NCBI RefSeq assembly: GCF_900167075.1
Contig: NZ_FUWH01000006.1
Location: 62,001 to 126,000 of the forward strand
Direction: 5' to 3'
From: Sediminibacterium ginsengisoli
Lineage (GTDB): Bacteria > Bacteroidota > Bacteroidia > Chitinophagales > Chitinophagaceae
DNA length: 64,000 bases
Shown here: positions 1-7,515 of the stretch, piece after piece
How the letters are laid out: every line of letters begins with the position of its first letter
How positions within the stretch are numbered: the first letter of the stretch is position 1
Program-made: the position numbers and the translations under genes
The notes under the pieces: generated by a model
The model's input: the letters and a program-made list of their open reading frames with translations, nothing else
Databases searched by the model: none
Told to the model about the DNA's origin: nothing

Positions 1-1
1 A

Positions 2-211
2 CAGTTAAAGGAAATGGGATACCTGGTGGATATTGCACTGGGGTACCGGAACAGGGCCCCGGAAATTGTAAGAATGGTGAAAGAATCCGGCGCAGAAATG
101 CTCGTGATGGGGGCTCACAGGCATAGCGGACTGAAAGATTATATTTTCGGAGAAACCATCGAAGACGTGCGTCACGCATTGAAGATCCCGGTGCTGATCG
201 TGAATATCTAA
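2..211 (+). CDS. Universal stress protein (UspA) domain, C-terminal end of a gene cut by the window edge
   Basis: The reading frame is open from the first bases and ends at 211, so only about 69 C-terminal residues are visible. They show the end of a UspA fold: a helix with EMLVMGAHRHSGLKD, the G-x-H-x(2)-G type nucleotide-binding loop, then IFGETIEDVRHALKIPVLIV, the usual last helix and strand. UspA domains bind ATP or act in stress responses. In Bacteroidota a similar ending also occurs on Nramp-type metal transporters fused to a UspA domain, so the missing N-terminal part may not be a simple Usp; this cannot be decided here. The gene converges on the next Usp gene, and the two stop codons overlap by a few bases. 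Confidence 0.75.
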   Translation, partial: QLKEMGYLVDIALGYRNRAPEIVRMVKESGAEMLVMGAHRHSGLKDYIFGETIEDVRHALKIPVLIVNI

Positions 212-1032
212 GCTATTTGCGGAACGGTTACGACCGGAATACCAGAGTCGTACGATAACAGTTTTCGCGTAAGCCTGTTCCATAATCCAGGGAGGATAAA
301 TTCCCTGGCAGGATTGATGAGGATAAGGTCTGCATTGATCTTTTTCGAAAAACGAAGTGTGCCGCTTGCCAGGTTGGCATCTTCCAGGGTTACTGTCTGA
401 ACCGGGATCGCCGCCATTTTATGAATGGTTTCCATGCTTTGCATAATGCTGATATGATCCGGCTCCCCGTTACTGCCACGTAATGATAAAAGATAAATAG
501 TAGACCGGAAATGCTTGCCCAGCATTGCAGCCAGTTTTACCTGTAAAGCGTAGTCAGAATCGTTCATCGGCACTACGATCTTTTTGAAATGGCTCACCAG
601 TCCGTCGTGCTTCACTGCCAGCACCGGAACACCTGTACGCTGCACTGTGTTGTAAATAGAGAAAGAAGAACGCAGGTGGTGGAAAATACTGAAACGCGGG
701 ATGCCGATCACCACGAGGTCCATTTTATATTGCTGCATATAGCTTGCCAGTGCTTCGGCAGGATTGCCTTCAATCACACTGATCTCGATATTGCTTTTGC
801 TGCAGATCTGTGGCCTGTATTCATCTTTCAGGGCAAGTAAACGTTCCGTAGCCCTTTGCATCGCCACGGTATTGTTATGCCAGAAAATACTCGATGACCT
901 GCTTCGGATCACATGCACCAGGTGAATATGTGCATGAAAAGTATTGGCCATTTCCGTGGCCTTCTGAAGGGCCCAGCTATTCCTGGCTGTAAAATTGACC
1001 GGAACCAATATGTTTTTTAATCCTGTAACCAT
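208..1032 (-). CDS. Tandem-domain universal stress protein (UspA family)
   Basis: A 274-residue cytoplasmic protein with two UspA folds. The first begins with KNILVPVNFTARNSW, where the acidic residue usual in LVPVDFS is Asn, and contains LVVIGIPRF. The second begins FKKIVVPMNDSDYALQ and ends GIPVVTVPQIA. The canonical G-x2-G-x9-G(S/T) ATP loop is not clear in either half, so it may be a non-ATP-binding type. I chose ATG 1032, directly before the first beta strand; a GTG ten codons upstream (1062) is possible but adds sequence unlike the family. Double-domain Usp proteins of this length are common in Bacteroidota. The role is inferred from the family only. Confidence 0.85.
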   Translation of the reverse strand: MVTGLKNILVPVNFTARNSWALQKATEMANTFHAHIHLVHVIRSRSSSIFWHNNTVAMQRATERLLALKDEYRPQICSKSNIEISVIEGNPAEALASYMQQYKMDLVVIGIPRFSIFHHLRSSFSIYNTVQRTGVPVLAVKHDGLVSHFKKIVVPMNDSDYALQVKLAAMLGKHFRSTIYLLSLRGSNGEPDHISIMQSMETIHKMAAIPVQTVTLEDANLASGTLRFSKKINADLILINPAREFILPGLWNRLTRKLLSYDSGIPVVTVPQIA

Positions 1033-1214
1033 GCTGCGTAGAAAAAAAACCTGTTCCAACACAGAATGGTTCCCGACTGTTGAATTTATTCTACCATTTA
1101 GGGAGCAGATCGTTCTAAATGTTAAAAAAAACAGCCCGCTTTAACAATTGGGTTCGGGCATAGTTATTCGTCTGGATATTATTCAGCAATTCTTCACCTC
1201 AAATACCATATCAT

Positions 1215-1532
1215 ATGAAAAAGACATTACTCACCCTGGTTCTTGCTTTCCTCGTAATGGCAGGCTTTCTGGCATTCCGTGCATTTAAGGCAGGAACTGT
1301 AAAGGGAATGATCACTCCGGTAAAAGCCGCATCGGTTGTATGGGTGCTTTCCACCACGGATACGCTGAGGGGCGATATCGTGAACGGAGGATTTGAAGTG
1401 GGCAACGTAAAACCAGGCATGTATAAACTGGTAGTAGAAGCAGTACCGCCCTATAAAACAGCTGTAAAAGAAGGCCTGATGGTACAGGAAGGAGGCGTTA
1501 CAGATGTGGGCGAGATCAAACTCGACCAGTAA
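1215..1532 (+). CDS. Small exported carboxypeptidase-regulatory-like (beta-sandwich) protein
   Basis: A 105-residue protein. It starts MKKTLLTLVLAFLVMAGFLAF, a lysine pair plus a hydrophobic stretch that fits a signal peptide or N-terminal anchor. The remainder (GTVKGMITPVKAAS, FEVGNVKPGMYKLVVEAVPPYKTA, VTDVGEIKLDQ) has the strand order of a carboxypeptidase-regulatory-like or CarbopepD_reg_2 domain, a single Ig-like sandwich common in Bacteroidota envelope proteins. It stands alone, with its own promoter space upstream and a strong terminator directly after the stop. No catalytic residues are visible; a structural or binding role is inference. Confidence 0.7.
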   Translation: MKKTLLTLVLAFLVMAGFLAFRAFKAGTVKGMITPVKAASVVWVLSTTDTLRGDIVNGGFEVGNVKPGMYKLVVEAVPPYKTAVKEGLMVQEGGVTDVGEIKLDQ

Positions 1533-1552
1533 CCGTTTATCTGCCGGCACTT

Positions 1553-1579
1553 AAAGCAGCTCTACGGAGCTGCTTTTTT
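1553..1579 (+). terminator. Rho-independent terminator after the 105-aa exported protein
   Basis: A perfect 10-bp stem (AAAGCAGCTC / GAGCTGCTTT) with a TACG tetraloop is followed directly by a T run. It lies 20 bases after the stop codon and before the icd promoter region. Confidence 0.9.
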
Positions 1580-1640
1580 GTTCTTTCAGGCTTATTGCAA
1601 ACAGATGACACCCCGGGGATGCACTAAAACAGTTTTAGCT

Positions 1641-1648
1641 TACATTTG
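1641..1648 (+). promoter_or_regulatory. Candidate Bacteroidota -7 promoter element for icd
   Basis: TACATTTG matches the TAnnTTTG -7 consensus of the Bacteroidota sigma factor exactly. It lies 38 bases before the icd start and just after the preceding terminator. No clear TTG -33 box is seen at the expected spacing, so support rests on the -7 element and its position. Confidence 0.45.
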
Positions 1649-1685
1649 TAACCGTTTTATATCACATACAAAAGCAAAACAAAAG

Positions 1686-2918
1686 ATGGTGCACAAAATC
1701 AAAGTAGCCAACCCGGTGGTAGAACTGGACGGCGATGAGATGACAAGGATCATATGGAAATTCATTAAGGAGAAGCTGATTCTGCCTTACATTGAACTGG
1801 ACATTAAATATTATGACCTCGGCGTAGAATACCGTGATGAAACAAACGACCAGGTGACTGTAGATGCAGCCAATGCCATCAAACAATATGGCGTAGGTAT
1901 CAAATGCGCAACCATTACACCAGACGAAGAGCGTGTAAAAGAATTCAATCTGAAACAGATGTGGAAAAGCCCTAACGGAACTATCCGGAATATCCTCGAT
2001 GGTACCGTATTCAGAGAGCCGATCGTTTGTTCCAATGTTCCGAGGCTGGTGCCTAACTGGACCGCTCCGATCTGCATCGGCCGTCACGCATTCGGCGACC
2101 AGTACCGTGCAACGGATTTTGTAACCAAAGGAAAAGGAAAGCTTACTGTAAAATTTGAAGGTGAAGACGGAACCGTACAGGAATTTGAAGTGTTCAACTT
2201 CAAAGGCGATGGTGTTGCGCTCACCATGTACAATACTGACGAAAGTATTACCGGCTTTGCACGTGCCTGCTTTAACCAGGCGCTGATGAAAAAATGGCCG
2301 CTGTACCTGTCTACCAAAAACACCATCCTGAAAAAATATGATGGCCGTTTTAAAGACATTTTCGAAGATATCTATCAGAAAGAATTCAAAGCTTCATTTG
2401 AAGCAGCAGGCATCACCTATGAGCACAGGCTTATCGATGATATGGTAGCCAGCGCCCTCAAATGGAACGGTAATTTTGTATGGGCCTGTAAGAACTACGA
2501 TGGCGACGTACAAAGCGATACTGTAGCACAGGGATTTGGTTCACTGGGTCTGATGACATCTACCCTGGTAACACCAGATGGTAAAGTGATGGAAGCAGAA
2601 GCGGCACACGGTACGGTTACCCGCCACTACCGTGAGCACCAGAAAGGAAAACCAACTTCTACCAACCCGATCGCTTCGATTTTTGCATGGACAAGAGGCC
2701 TGGAGTTCCGCGGAAAGCTGGATGGCAACCAGGAGCTGATCGATTTCTGTCATGCACTGGAAGCGGTTTGTGTTGAAACCGTAGAAAGCGGTAAAATGAC
2801 CAAAGACCTGGCCGTATGTATTCATGGAAATAAAGTAAACCATGGTGAGCATTACCTGTACACCGAGGAATTCCTGGATGCACTGGATCAGAATCTGAAA
2901 GCCAAACTTGGCAAGTAA
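1686..2918 (+). CDS. icd: NADP-dependent isocitrate dehydrogenase
   Basis: A 410-residue enzyme that oxidises and decarboxylates isocitrate to 2-oxoglutarate in the TCA cycle, making NADPH. The sequence begins [23 protein letters not shown], the signature of the homodimeric eukaryotic-like IDH subfamily rather than the E. coli type. [19 protein letters not shown] carries the isocitrate-binding Ser/Asn/Arg residues. [15 protein letters not shown]-like and [19 protein letters not shown] segments carry metal ligands and the NADP-binding loop. Length is right for the family. I chose ATG 1686 because homologs start there; the open frame runs further upstream but through the terminator and promoter. 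It is monocistronic, with a terminator after the stop. Confidence 0.95.
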   Translation: MVHKIKVANPVVELDGDEMTRIIWKFIKEKLILPYIELDIKYYDLGVEYRDETNDQVTVDAANAIKQYGVGIKCATITPDEERVKEFNLKQMWKSPNGTIRNILDGTVFREPIVCSNVPRLVPNWTAPICIGRHAFGDQYRATDFVTKGKGKLTVKFEGEDGTVQEFEVFNFKGDGVALTMYNTDESITGFARACFNQALMKKWPLYLSTKNTILKKYDGRFKDIFEDIYQKEFKASFEAAGITYEHRLIDDMVASALKWNGNFVWACKNYDGDVQSDTVAQGFGSLGLMTSTLVTPDGKVMEAEAAHGTVTRHYREHQKGKPTSTNPIASIFAWTRGLEFRGKLDGNQELIDFCHALEAVCVETVESGKMTKDLAVCIHGNKVNHGEHYLYTEEFLDALDQNLKAKLGK

Positions 2919-2944
2919 GAACTGGTTGTAAAATGATTAACAGG

Positions 2945-2977
2945 GAGCTGTCGCTGCAAAGTGACAGCTCTTTTTTT
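2945..2977 (+). terminator. Rho-independent terminator after icd
   Basis: A stem GAGCTGTC / GACAGCTC, extendable by a G-T and a C-G pair to 10 bp, has a TGCAAA loop and is followed by seven T residues. It lies 27 bases after the icd stop. Confidence 0.9.
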
Positions 2978-3031
2978 GACTGTTTTGTGGTTATAAAGCC
3001 TGCTTTAACAGGGTAATGGTATAATGTGTTG

Positions 3032-3039
3032 TACCTTTG
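3032..3039 (+). promoter_or_regulatory. Candidate -7 promoter element for the type II NADH dehydrogenase
   Basis: TACCTTTG is an exact TAnnTTTG match 36 bases before the ATG at 3075 and downstream of the icd terminator. No convincing -33 TTG was found. Confidence 0.4.
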
Positions 3040-3074
3040 GTACAGCATTTTCAGTAAGGCATTAAACTGAGGTT

Positions 3075-4376
3075 ATGGCGAAAAAACAGATCGTTATCCT
3101 GGGTGCCGGATTCGCGGGACTGCAGGTGGCAAGGCATATCGTACACACGGATTATGAGATCACGCTGATAGACCAGTACAACTTTCACCAGTTCCAGCCA
3201 TTGTTTTACCAGGTAGCAACAGCAAGACTTGAACCAAGCTCCATCTCATTTCCGCTCCGGAAAGTTTTTCAGAAAAAAAGAAATGTGCATGTGCGTATTG
3301 CCTGTGTAGAATCCGTAGATGTACAGCAGAAACGTGTGATCACCAATGAAGGCGATTTCAGCTACGATTACCTGGTAATTGCGACAGGATGTACCACCAA
3401 TTATTTCGGGAATAAGAACATTGAGAAATATGCTTATCCTATGAAGTCGACTACCGAAGCCATTACACTCCGCAACCGGATCCTGCTCAATTTTGAAGAT
3501 GCTTTATCCGCGTCTGCAGATGAACTGGAAGCGATCATGAATATTGTGGTGGTAGGTGGTGGCCCTACGGGAGTGGAGTTGTCGGGTTCTTTTGCCGAAA
3601 TGAAAAAAAACGTATTGCCTAAGGATTATCCTGATATGGATTTCTCCAGGCTGAATGTGTACCTGCTCGAAGCCGGCCCCGCAACACTAGGACCGATGAG
3701 CAAAGCCTCGCAGGAAAAATCGAAGGAATACCTGGAAAAAATGGGCGTGAAAGTCTGGACCGGCGCACAGGTAAAAGACTACGATGGTAAAACGGTGATG
3801 CTGGCAGATGGCAGAACCATTCTTACGCATAACCTGATCTGGGCCGCGGGTGTAACAGGTAATGTGCCTCCGGGTATACCTCAGTCTGCACTCGTAAGAG
3901 GAAACCGGATCAAAGTGGATCATTATAACAGGGTAGAAGGAATAGAGGATGTATTTGCAATCGGTGATATCGCTTATATGGAAACACCGGATTTTCCCAA
4001 AGGCCATGCCCAGCTTGCCAATGTTGCCATAGCGCAGGCAAAGAATACTGCTTCTAATTTTTCGCGTTTGCAGAAAGGCGGGGAAATGAAAATATTCAAA
4101 TACAAGAATCCGGGTACAATGGCCACTGTAGGGAAACGGAAAGCAGTAGTGGATTTACCATTCATGAGTTTCCAGGGCCGGCTTGCCTGGTTTGTATGGA
4201 TGTTCCTGCATCTGATGCTGATCGTTAGTGTCAAGAACCGGCTGATCATTTTTATCAACTGGGCTATCAGTTACTTTACCAATGACACAACATTGCGCCT
4301 GATATTATTACCTACGAGGAAACAGGTGGAACTCGCGGAACAGCATCAAAAAGAACAGCCTGCAAATGCAGGCTGA
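3075..4376 (+). CDS. ndh: Type II NADH:quinone oxidoreductase (NDH-2), FAD-dependent
   Basis: A 433-residue flavoprotein that passes electrons from NADH to quinone at the inner membrane face without pumping protons. An N-terminal FAD Rossmann motif (IVILGAGFAGLQ, residues 5-16) and a second dinucleotide motif (IVVVGGGPTGVELSG, near 158) for NADH are clear, and the FAD-contacting VFAIGDIAY lies near 294. QFQPLFYQVATARLEPSSI matches the quinone-proximal segment of NDH-2. The C-terminal third contains a hydrophobic stretch (AWFVWMFLHLMLIVSV) that fits the membrane-anchoring region. This gene and the nearby menaquinone gene mqnE fit a menaquinone-based respiratory chain. The coding sequence ends in a hairpin shared with the convergent mqnE terminator. 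Confidence 0.93.
   Translation: MAKKQIVILGAGFAGLQVARHIVHTDYEITLIDQYNFHQFQPLFYQVATARLEPSSISFPLRKVFQKKRNVHVRIACVESVDVQQKRVITNEGDFSYDYLVIATGCTTNYFGNKNIEKYAYPMKSTTEAITLRNRILLNFEDALSASADELEAIMNIVVVGGGPTGVELSGSFAEMKKNVLPKDYPDMDFSRLNVYLLEAGPATLGPMSKASQEKSKEYLEKMGVKVWTGAQVKDYDGKTVMLADGRTILTHNLIWAAGVTGNVPPGIPQSALVRGNRIKVDHYNRVEGIEDVFAIGDIAYMETPDFPKGHAQLANVAIAQAKNTASNFSRLQKGGEMKIFKYKNPGTMATVGKRKAVVDLPFMSFQGRLAWFVWMFLHLMLIVSVKNRLIIFINWAISYFTNDTTLRLILLPTRKQVELAEQHQKEQPANAG
4346..4375 (-). terminator. Terminator for mqnE, inside the 3' end of ndh
   Basis: CAGCCTGC / GCAGGCTG with an AAAT loop (4356-4375) is a perfect 8-bp hairpin spanning the last codons and stop of ndh. On the minus strand it is followed by TTCTTTTTG, a U-rich tail, so it can terminate mqnE. 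It may also mark the end of the ndh transcript, though the plus-strand tail is less U-rich. Confidence 0.65.
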
Positions 4377-4383
4377 TAAGTAT

Positions 4384-5565
4384 TTAATTTAACTGGGGAT
4401 CAACGCCCGGCTCTTCCGGTTCAACATTGGAATAATCCCTGATCTCGTTGTATAAAGTACCCCGTTCAATGGGTTGTCTTTTTACCTGTCTGATCAATGT
4501 AACCAGTTCGGTGGTGCTCATAGCTGGTGTCTGCTCTTCACTTCCCGCCATCGCGTATATTTTAGTAGAATCGTCAATCGTTCCGTCGATATCGTTTACG
4601 CCAAATGAAAGTGATAATTGCGCGTTCTGCCTGCCCAGCATCGGCCAGTAGGCCTTGATATGGGGGAAGTTGTCCATATAGAGCCTTGCTACTGCATACA
4701 TACGCATATCTTCCACTACGGTAGATTCAGGGATATGGCTCATCTCATTTTCCTTATTCCTGAACTTGAGCGGAATAAAAGTATTGAAGCCTCCAGTTTT
4801 GTCCTGCAGACGACGCAGTCGATCCATATGATCGATGCGGTGGTAGAATGATTCGATATGACCATACAGCATGGTTGCATTGCTGTGCATGCCGAGATCG
4901 TGTGCCGCTTTATGGATATGTAACCATCCATCGGCATCTACTTTATCATCGCAGATCTGCGTACGGATATCGGGGTGGAATATTTCGGCACCACCGCCTG
5001 GTAAAGAATCCAGGCCGGCTTCATGTACAATACGCATTCCTTCTTCAACACTGACTTTCGCCTTGCGGAACATATAATCAAGTTCAACAGGTGTAAAGCC
5101 TTTGATATGCAGATCCGGGCGATGCGCTTTGATGGCTTTGAGCAGGCTGGTAAAGAAATCCAGTGTCATTTTCGGATGAACACCACCTACGATATGCACT
5201 TCCGTTACCGGTTTGCCATCGTAACTTTTTACAATATCCAGCATCTGGTCGATGCTCAGTTCCCAGCCTTCTTCGCGGTGGGCATATAATCGGGAATAGG
5301 AGCAGAATTTGCACGAGAATACGCAAACGTTGGTAGGTTCGATATGGAAATTCCGGTTGAAATAGGTTTTATGACCATGCTTTTGCTCTCTGACCCAGTT
5401 GGCCAGCGCCCCGAGGAATGCCAGCGACCCTTTTTCGAAAAGCATAACGCCATCTTCAAAACTGATTCTTTCTTTACGGAGAATTTTTTCGCCTATCTGT
5501 TTGAGTTCATTACTGTCGTCCAATGCTGCAACCAATGCAAACGCGTCTGAGGTAGTAGAGATCAT
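4384..5565 (-). CDS. mqnE: Aminofutalosine synthase, radical SAM (MqnE)
   Basis: A 393-residue radical SAM enzyme of the futalosine menaquinone pathway. It joins a SAM-derived adenosyl group to the chorismate-derived enolpyruvyl benzoate to make aminofutalosine. The CxxxCxxC cluster motif CVFSCKFCSY (Cys 81, 85, 88) follows NFHIEPTN, and HIVGGVHP and GMHSNATMLYGHIE are typical of the MqnE/MqnC/CofH group. The whole-sequence pattern, including GLDSLPGGGAEIF and TFIPLKFRN, favours MqnE over MqnC. ATG 5565 is preferred; a GTG two codons upstream is also in frame. A -7 element lies about 20 bases upstream. Other mqn genes are not in the window. Confidence 0.9.
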   Translation of the reverse strand: MISTTSDAFALVAALDDSNELKQIGEKILRKERISFEDGVMLFEKGSLAFLGALANWVREQKHGHKTYFNRNFHIEPTNVCVFSCKFCSYSRLYAHREEGWELSIDQMLDIVKSYDGKPVTEVHIVGGVHPKMTLDFFTSLLKAIKAHRPDLHIKGFTPVELDYMFRKAKVSVEEGMRIVHEAGLDSLPGGGAEIFHPDIRTQICDDKVDADGWLHIHKAAHDLGMHSNATMLYGHIESFYHRIDHMDRLRRLQDKTGGFNTFIPLKFRNKENEMSHIPESTVVEDMRMYAVARLYMDNFPHIKAYWPMLGRQNAQLSLSFGVNDIDGTIDDSTKIYAMAGSEEQTPAMSTTELVTLIRQVKRQPIERGTLYNEIRDYSNVEPEEPGVDPQLN

Positions 5566-5584
5566 CTTCACATAATTTACCCTG

Positions 5585-5592
5585 CAAAATTA
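5585..5592 (-). promoter_or_regulatory. Candidate -7 promoter element for mqnE
   Basis: On the minus strand TAATTTTG matches TAnnTTTG exactly. A TTTATG about 22 bases upstream could serve as a weak -33 box. The implied 5' leader is very short. Confidence 0.45.
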
Positions 5593-5632
5593 CGCTGAAT
5601 CATGCATACATAAACGAATCTTCTGAAAGCGG

Positions 5633-6874
5633 TTAATGCCGCACTTCCATTCGGGCATCCGTTGTATGTTTATAACGGAATACCAGCGGAAATATAAGCC
5701 CGAGGATCAGTGCATACCCTGCAAATGCCAGCCAGATATGCTGCCAGTTCCTGACGCCATCTACTGTAAAATAATCAACCACAAGTCCGCTGATCGTTCC
5801 GCCGATATAGGCACCGATACCATTGGTCATCAGCATGAACAAGCCCTGCGCACTTGCCCTGATCTTGATATCAGCCTCTTTTTCCACGAACAGCGAGCCG
5901 GAAATATTAAAGAAGTCGAAAGCCATGCCATAAATGATCATGGAAAGAATGAGCAGGTACAAACCATTACCAGGATCTCCGATGGCAAACAGGCCGAAAC
6001 GGAATACCCAGGCAAAAATGCTCAGCAACATCACATTTTTAATACCGAAACGGCGTAAAAAGAACGGTATGGTAAGAATGAACAGTGTTTCTGAGATTTG
6101 TGAGATCGATAAGAGCAGGTTTGGATGTTTTACGCCGAAAGAGTCGGCATAACTTGTTTTGAAATCATCCAGGAATGCACCCCCGAATGCATTGGTGATC
6201 TGAAGCGCTGCACCCAGTAACATTGCAAAAACAAAGAAAATGGCCATTTTTTTTCTTTTGAACAGCACAAAAGCATCAAGCCCCAGCATGGAAGCGAATC
6301 CTTTTTTCGCAGCAACGGCAAGCGGCGGACATTTGGCCATTGTAAAAGAGTAGATCCCTAAAACCAATCCTGCGCCGGCGCTTACGTATAACTGCAGCGG
6401 ACTTTTTGTCCAGCCGAAAATATCTACCATCCACATAGCTGCAATAAAACCGATGGTTCCCCAGACCCTGATCGGCGGAAAATCTTTTACGATATCATAG
6501 CCTTTTTTCTCCAGTACTATATAGGAAACCGTATTGTTCAATGCGATCGTAGGCATGAAGGCCATAGAATTGAGGAGCATGATAAAATAGAATGTCTGGT
6601 AGTCTTTTACGGTAGAAGCCCAGAACAGCAGAATAGCACCGATGATATGACAGGCTCCCAGTACTTTTTCGGCATTGATCCAGCGATCGGCCACAATACC
6701 CAGCAATGCCGGCATAAAAAGAGAAGCGATACCCATTGTGGCATATACTGCACCTACTTCTGCGCCGTTGAATCCTAATGTAACGATCATATAACTTCCC
6801 AGTGAGATCAGCCAGGAACCCCAGACAAAGAATTCCAGGAAGTTCATCAGGATAAGGCGCGCTTTGATATTCAT
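5633..6874 (-). CDS. MFS transporter, nucleoside:H+ symporter (NupG/XapB) family
   Basis: A 413-residue inner-membrane protein with about 12 hydrophobic helices. The opening (KARLILMNFLEFFVWGSWLISLG) and the segment FGWT..LQLYVSAG after PPIRVWGTIGFIAAMW are characteristic of the NupG-like nucleoside symporters. MPTIALNNTVSY and VRVWGTIG-type motifs sit in the N-half, and FDFFNISGSLFVEKEADIKIRASAQGLFML in the C-half. It probably imports nucleosides by proton symport, though in Bacteroidota members of this family also take related substrates. It lies alone between mqnE and trxA, both on the same strand. The ATG at 6874 matches family starts. Confidence 0.85.
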   Translation of the reverse strand: MNIKARLILMNFLEFFVWGSWLISLGSYMIVTLGFNGAEVGAVYATMGIASLFMPALLGIVADRWINAEKVLGACHIIGAILLFWASTVKDYQTFYFIMLLNSMAFMPTIALNNTVSYIVLEKKGYDIVKDFPPIRVWGTIGFIAAMWMVDIFGWTKSPLQLYVSAGAGLVLGIYSFTMAKCPPLAVAAKKGFASMLGLDAFVLFKRKKMAIFFVFAMLLGAALQITNAFGGAFLDDFKTSYADSFGVKHPNLLLSISQISETLFILTIPFFLRRFGIKNVMLLSIFAWVFRFGLFAIGDPGNGLYLLILSMIIYGMAFDFFNISGSLFVEKEADIKIRASAQGLFMLMTNGIGAYIGGTISGLVVDYFTVDGVRNWQHIWLAFAGYALILGLIFPLVFRYKHTTDARMEVRH

Positions 6875-6957
6875 GCTCAGTTTTTTAGTTAAAAATCAGC
6901 GGTTAAGATAATGAATAATGAATAACCAAATGATAATTTAAACCCGGGAATTCAGGC

Positions 6958-6991
6958 AAAAAAATACCCCGGCATGGTTGCGCCGGGGTAT
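6958..6991 (-). terminator. Rho-independent terminator after trxA
   Basis: A perfect 10-bp stem ATACCCCGGC / GCCGGGGTAT with an 8-base loop. On the minus strand it is followed by seven T residues (plus-strand A run 6958-6964). It lies 18 bases downstream of the thioredoxin stop. Confidence 0.92.
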
Positions 6992-7008
6992 CGGGTATCG
7001 TTCAGCTC

Positions 7009-7326
7009 TTACAAATGAGCCTGGATCTTTTTATCGAATACAGATTTAGGAACAGCGCCGATCTGCTTGTCCACTATCTGCCCGTTTTTGATGAACAGGA
7101 TGGCAGGGATAGAAGTAATACCATAATTCACACTCAGGTTCGGGTTATGGTCAACATTCACCTTTCCAACATTAACCTTGCCTTCGTACTCTTTTGACAA
7201 TTCTTCAATGATTGGTCCGATAGCGCGGCAGGGTCCACACCATTCAGCCCAGAAATCCACTACGGTTAATTTATCGCTATCCAGCACTGTAGACTGGAAA
7301 TTAGCGTCGGTTAATTCTAAAGCCAT
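7009..7326 (-). CDS. trxA: Thioredoxin
   Basis: A 105-residue cytoplasmic thioredoxin, the general protein disulfide reductase. The active site WAEWCGPCR (CGPC, about residues 29-32) and the cis-proline loop (SIPAILFIKNGQ) are both present, and the length is typical. ATG 7326 (MALELTDANF) fits the family start; the longer open frame upstream is leader sequence that contains the candidate promoter. The gene has its own -7 element and terminator, so it is likely monocistronic, downstream of dnaE on the same strand. Confidence 0.95.
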   Translation of the reverse strand: MALELTDANFQSTVLDSDKLTVVDFWAEWCGPCRAIGPIIEELSKEYEGKVNVGKVNVDHNPNLSVNYGITSIPAILFIKNGQIVDKQIGAVPKSVFDKKIQAHL

Positions 7327-7401
7327 TGTTATTGTTTTAAATGATTGATTTGATTGATCTGTACCCGGTTCCTTGCGGTTCCGGTCACTGTTAAAAGGTA
7401 T

Positions 7402-7409
7402 CAAATATA
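7402..7409 (-). promoter_or_regulatory. Candidate -7 promoter element for trxA
   Basis: Minus-strand TATATTTG is an exact TAnnTTTG match about 76 bases before the trxA ATG, in the dnaE-trxA intergenic space. A clear -33 box is not visible. Confidence 0.5.
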
Positions 7410-7515
7410 AATCCAAACCCTGATTCCTCTTCTTTTGACTTTTCCACCGATGTGATTAATGACGTTGCAACAGCAAACCTGCCAAGCGGACAGTTTTTTA
7501 TGCCCGCTGACCGTA

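Noticed and set aside
208-840. ORFs on the opposite strand of the second Usp gene
   Set aside because: Shadows of the real gene, without family similarity; the same holds for the other antisense frames throughout the window.
1578-1685. Upstream extension of icd in the same frame
   Set aside because: It crosses the terminator and promoter and has no similarity to the enzyme; ATG 1686 is the family start.
7327-7416. N-terminal extension of thioredoxin
   Set aside because: The extension has no thioredoxin-like residues and includes the -7 element; it is leader sequence.
7327-7515. RNA gene or small ORF between dnaE and trxA
   Set aside because: No conserved RNA structure or convincing ORF; it holds the trxA promoter and a weak hairpin only.
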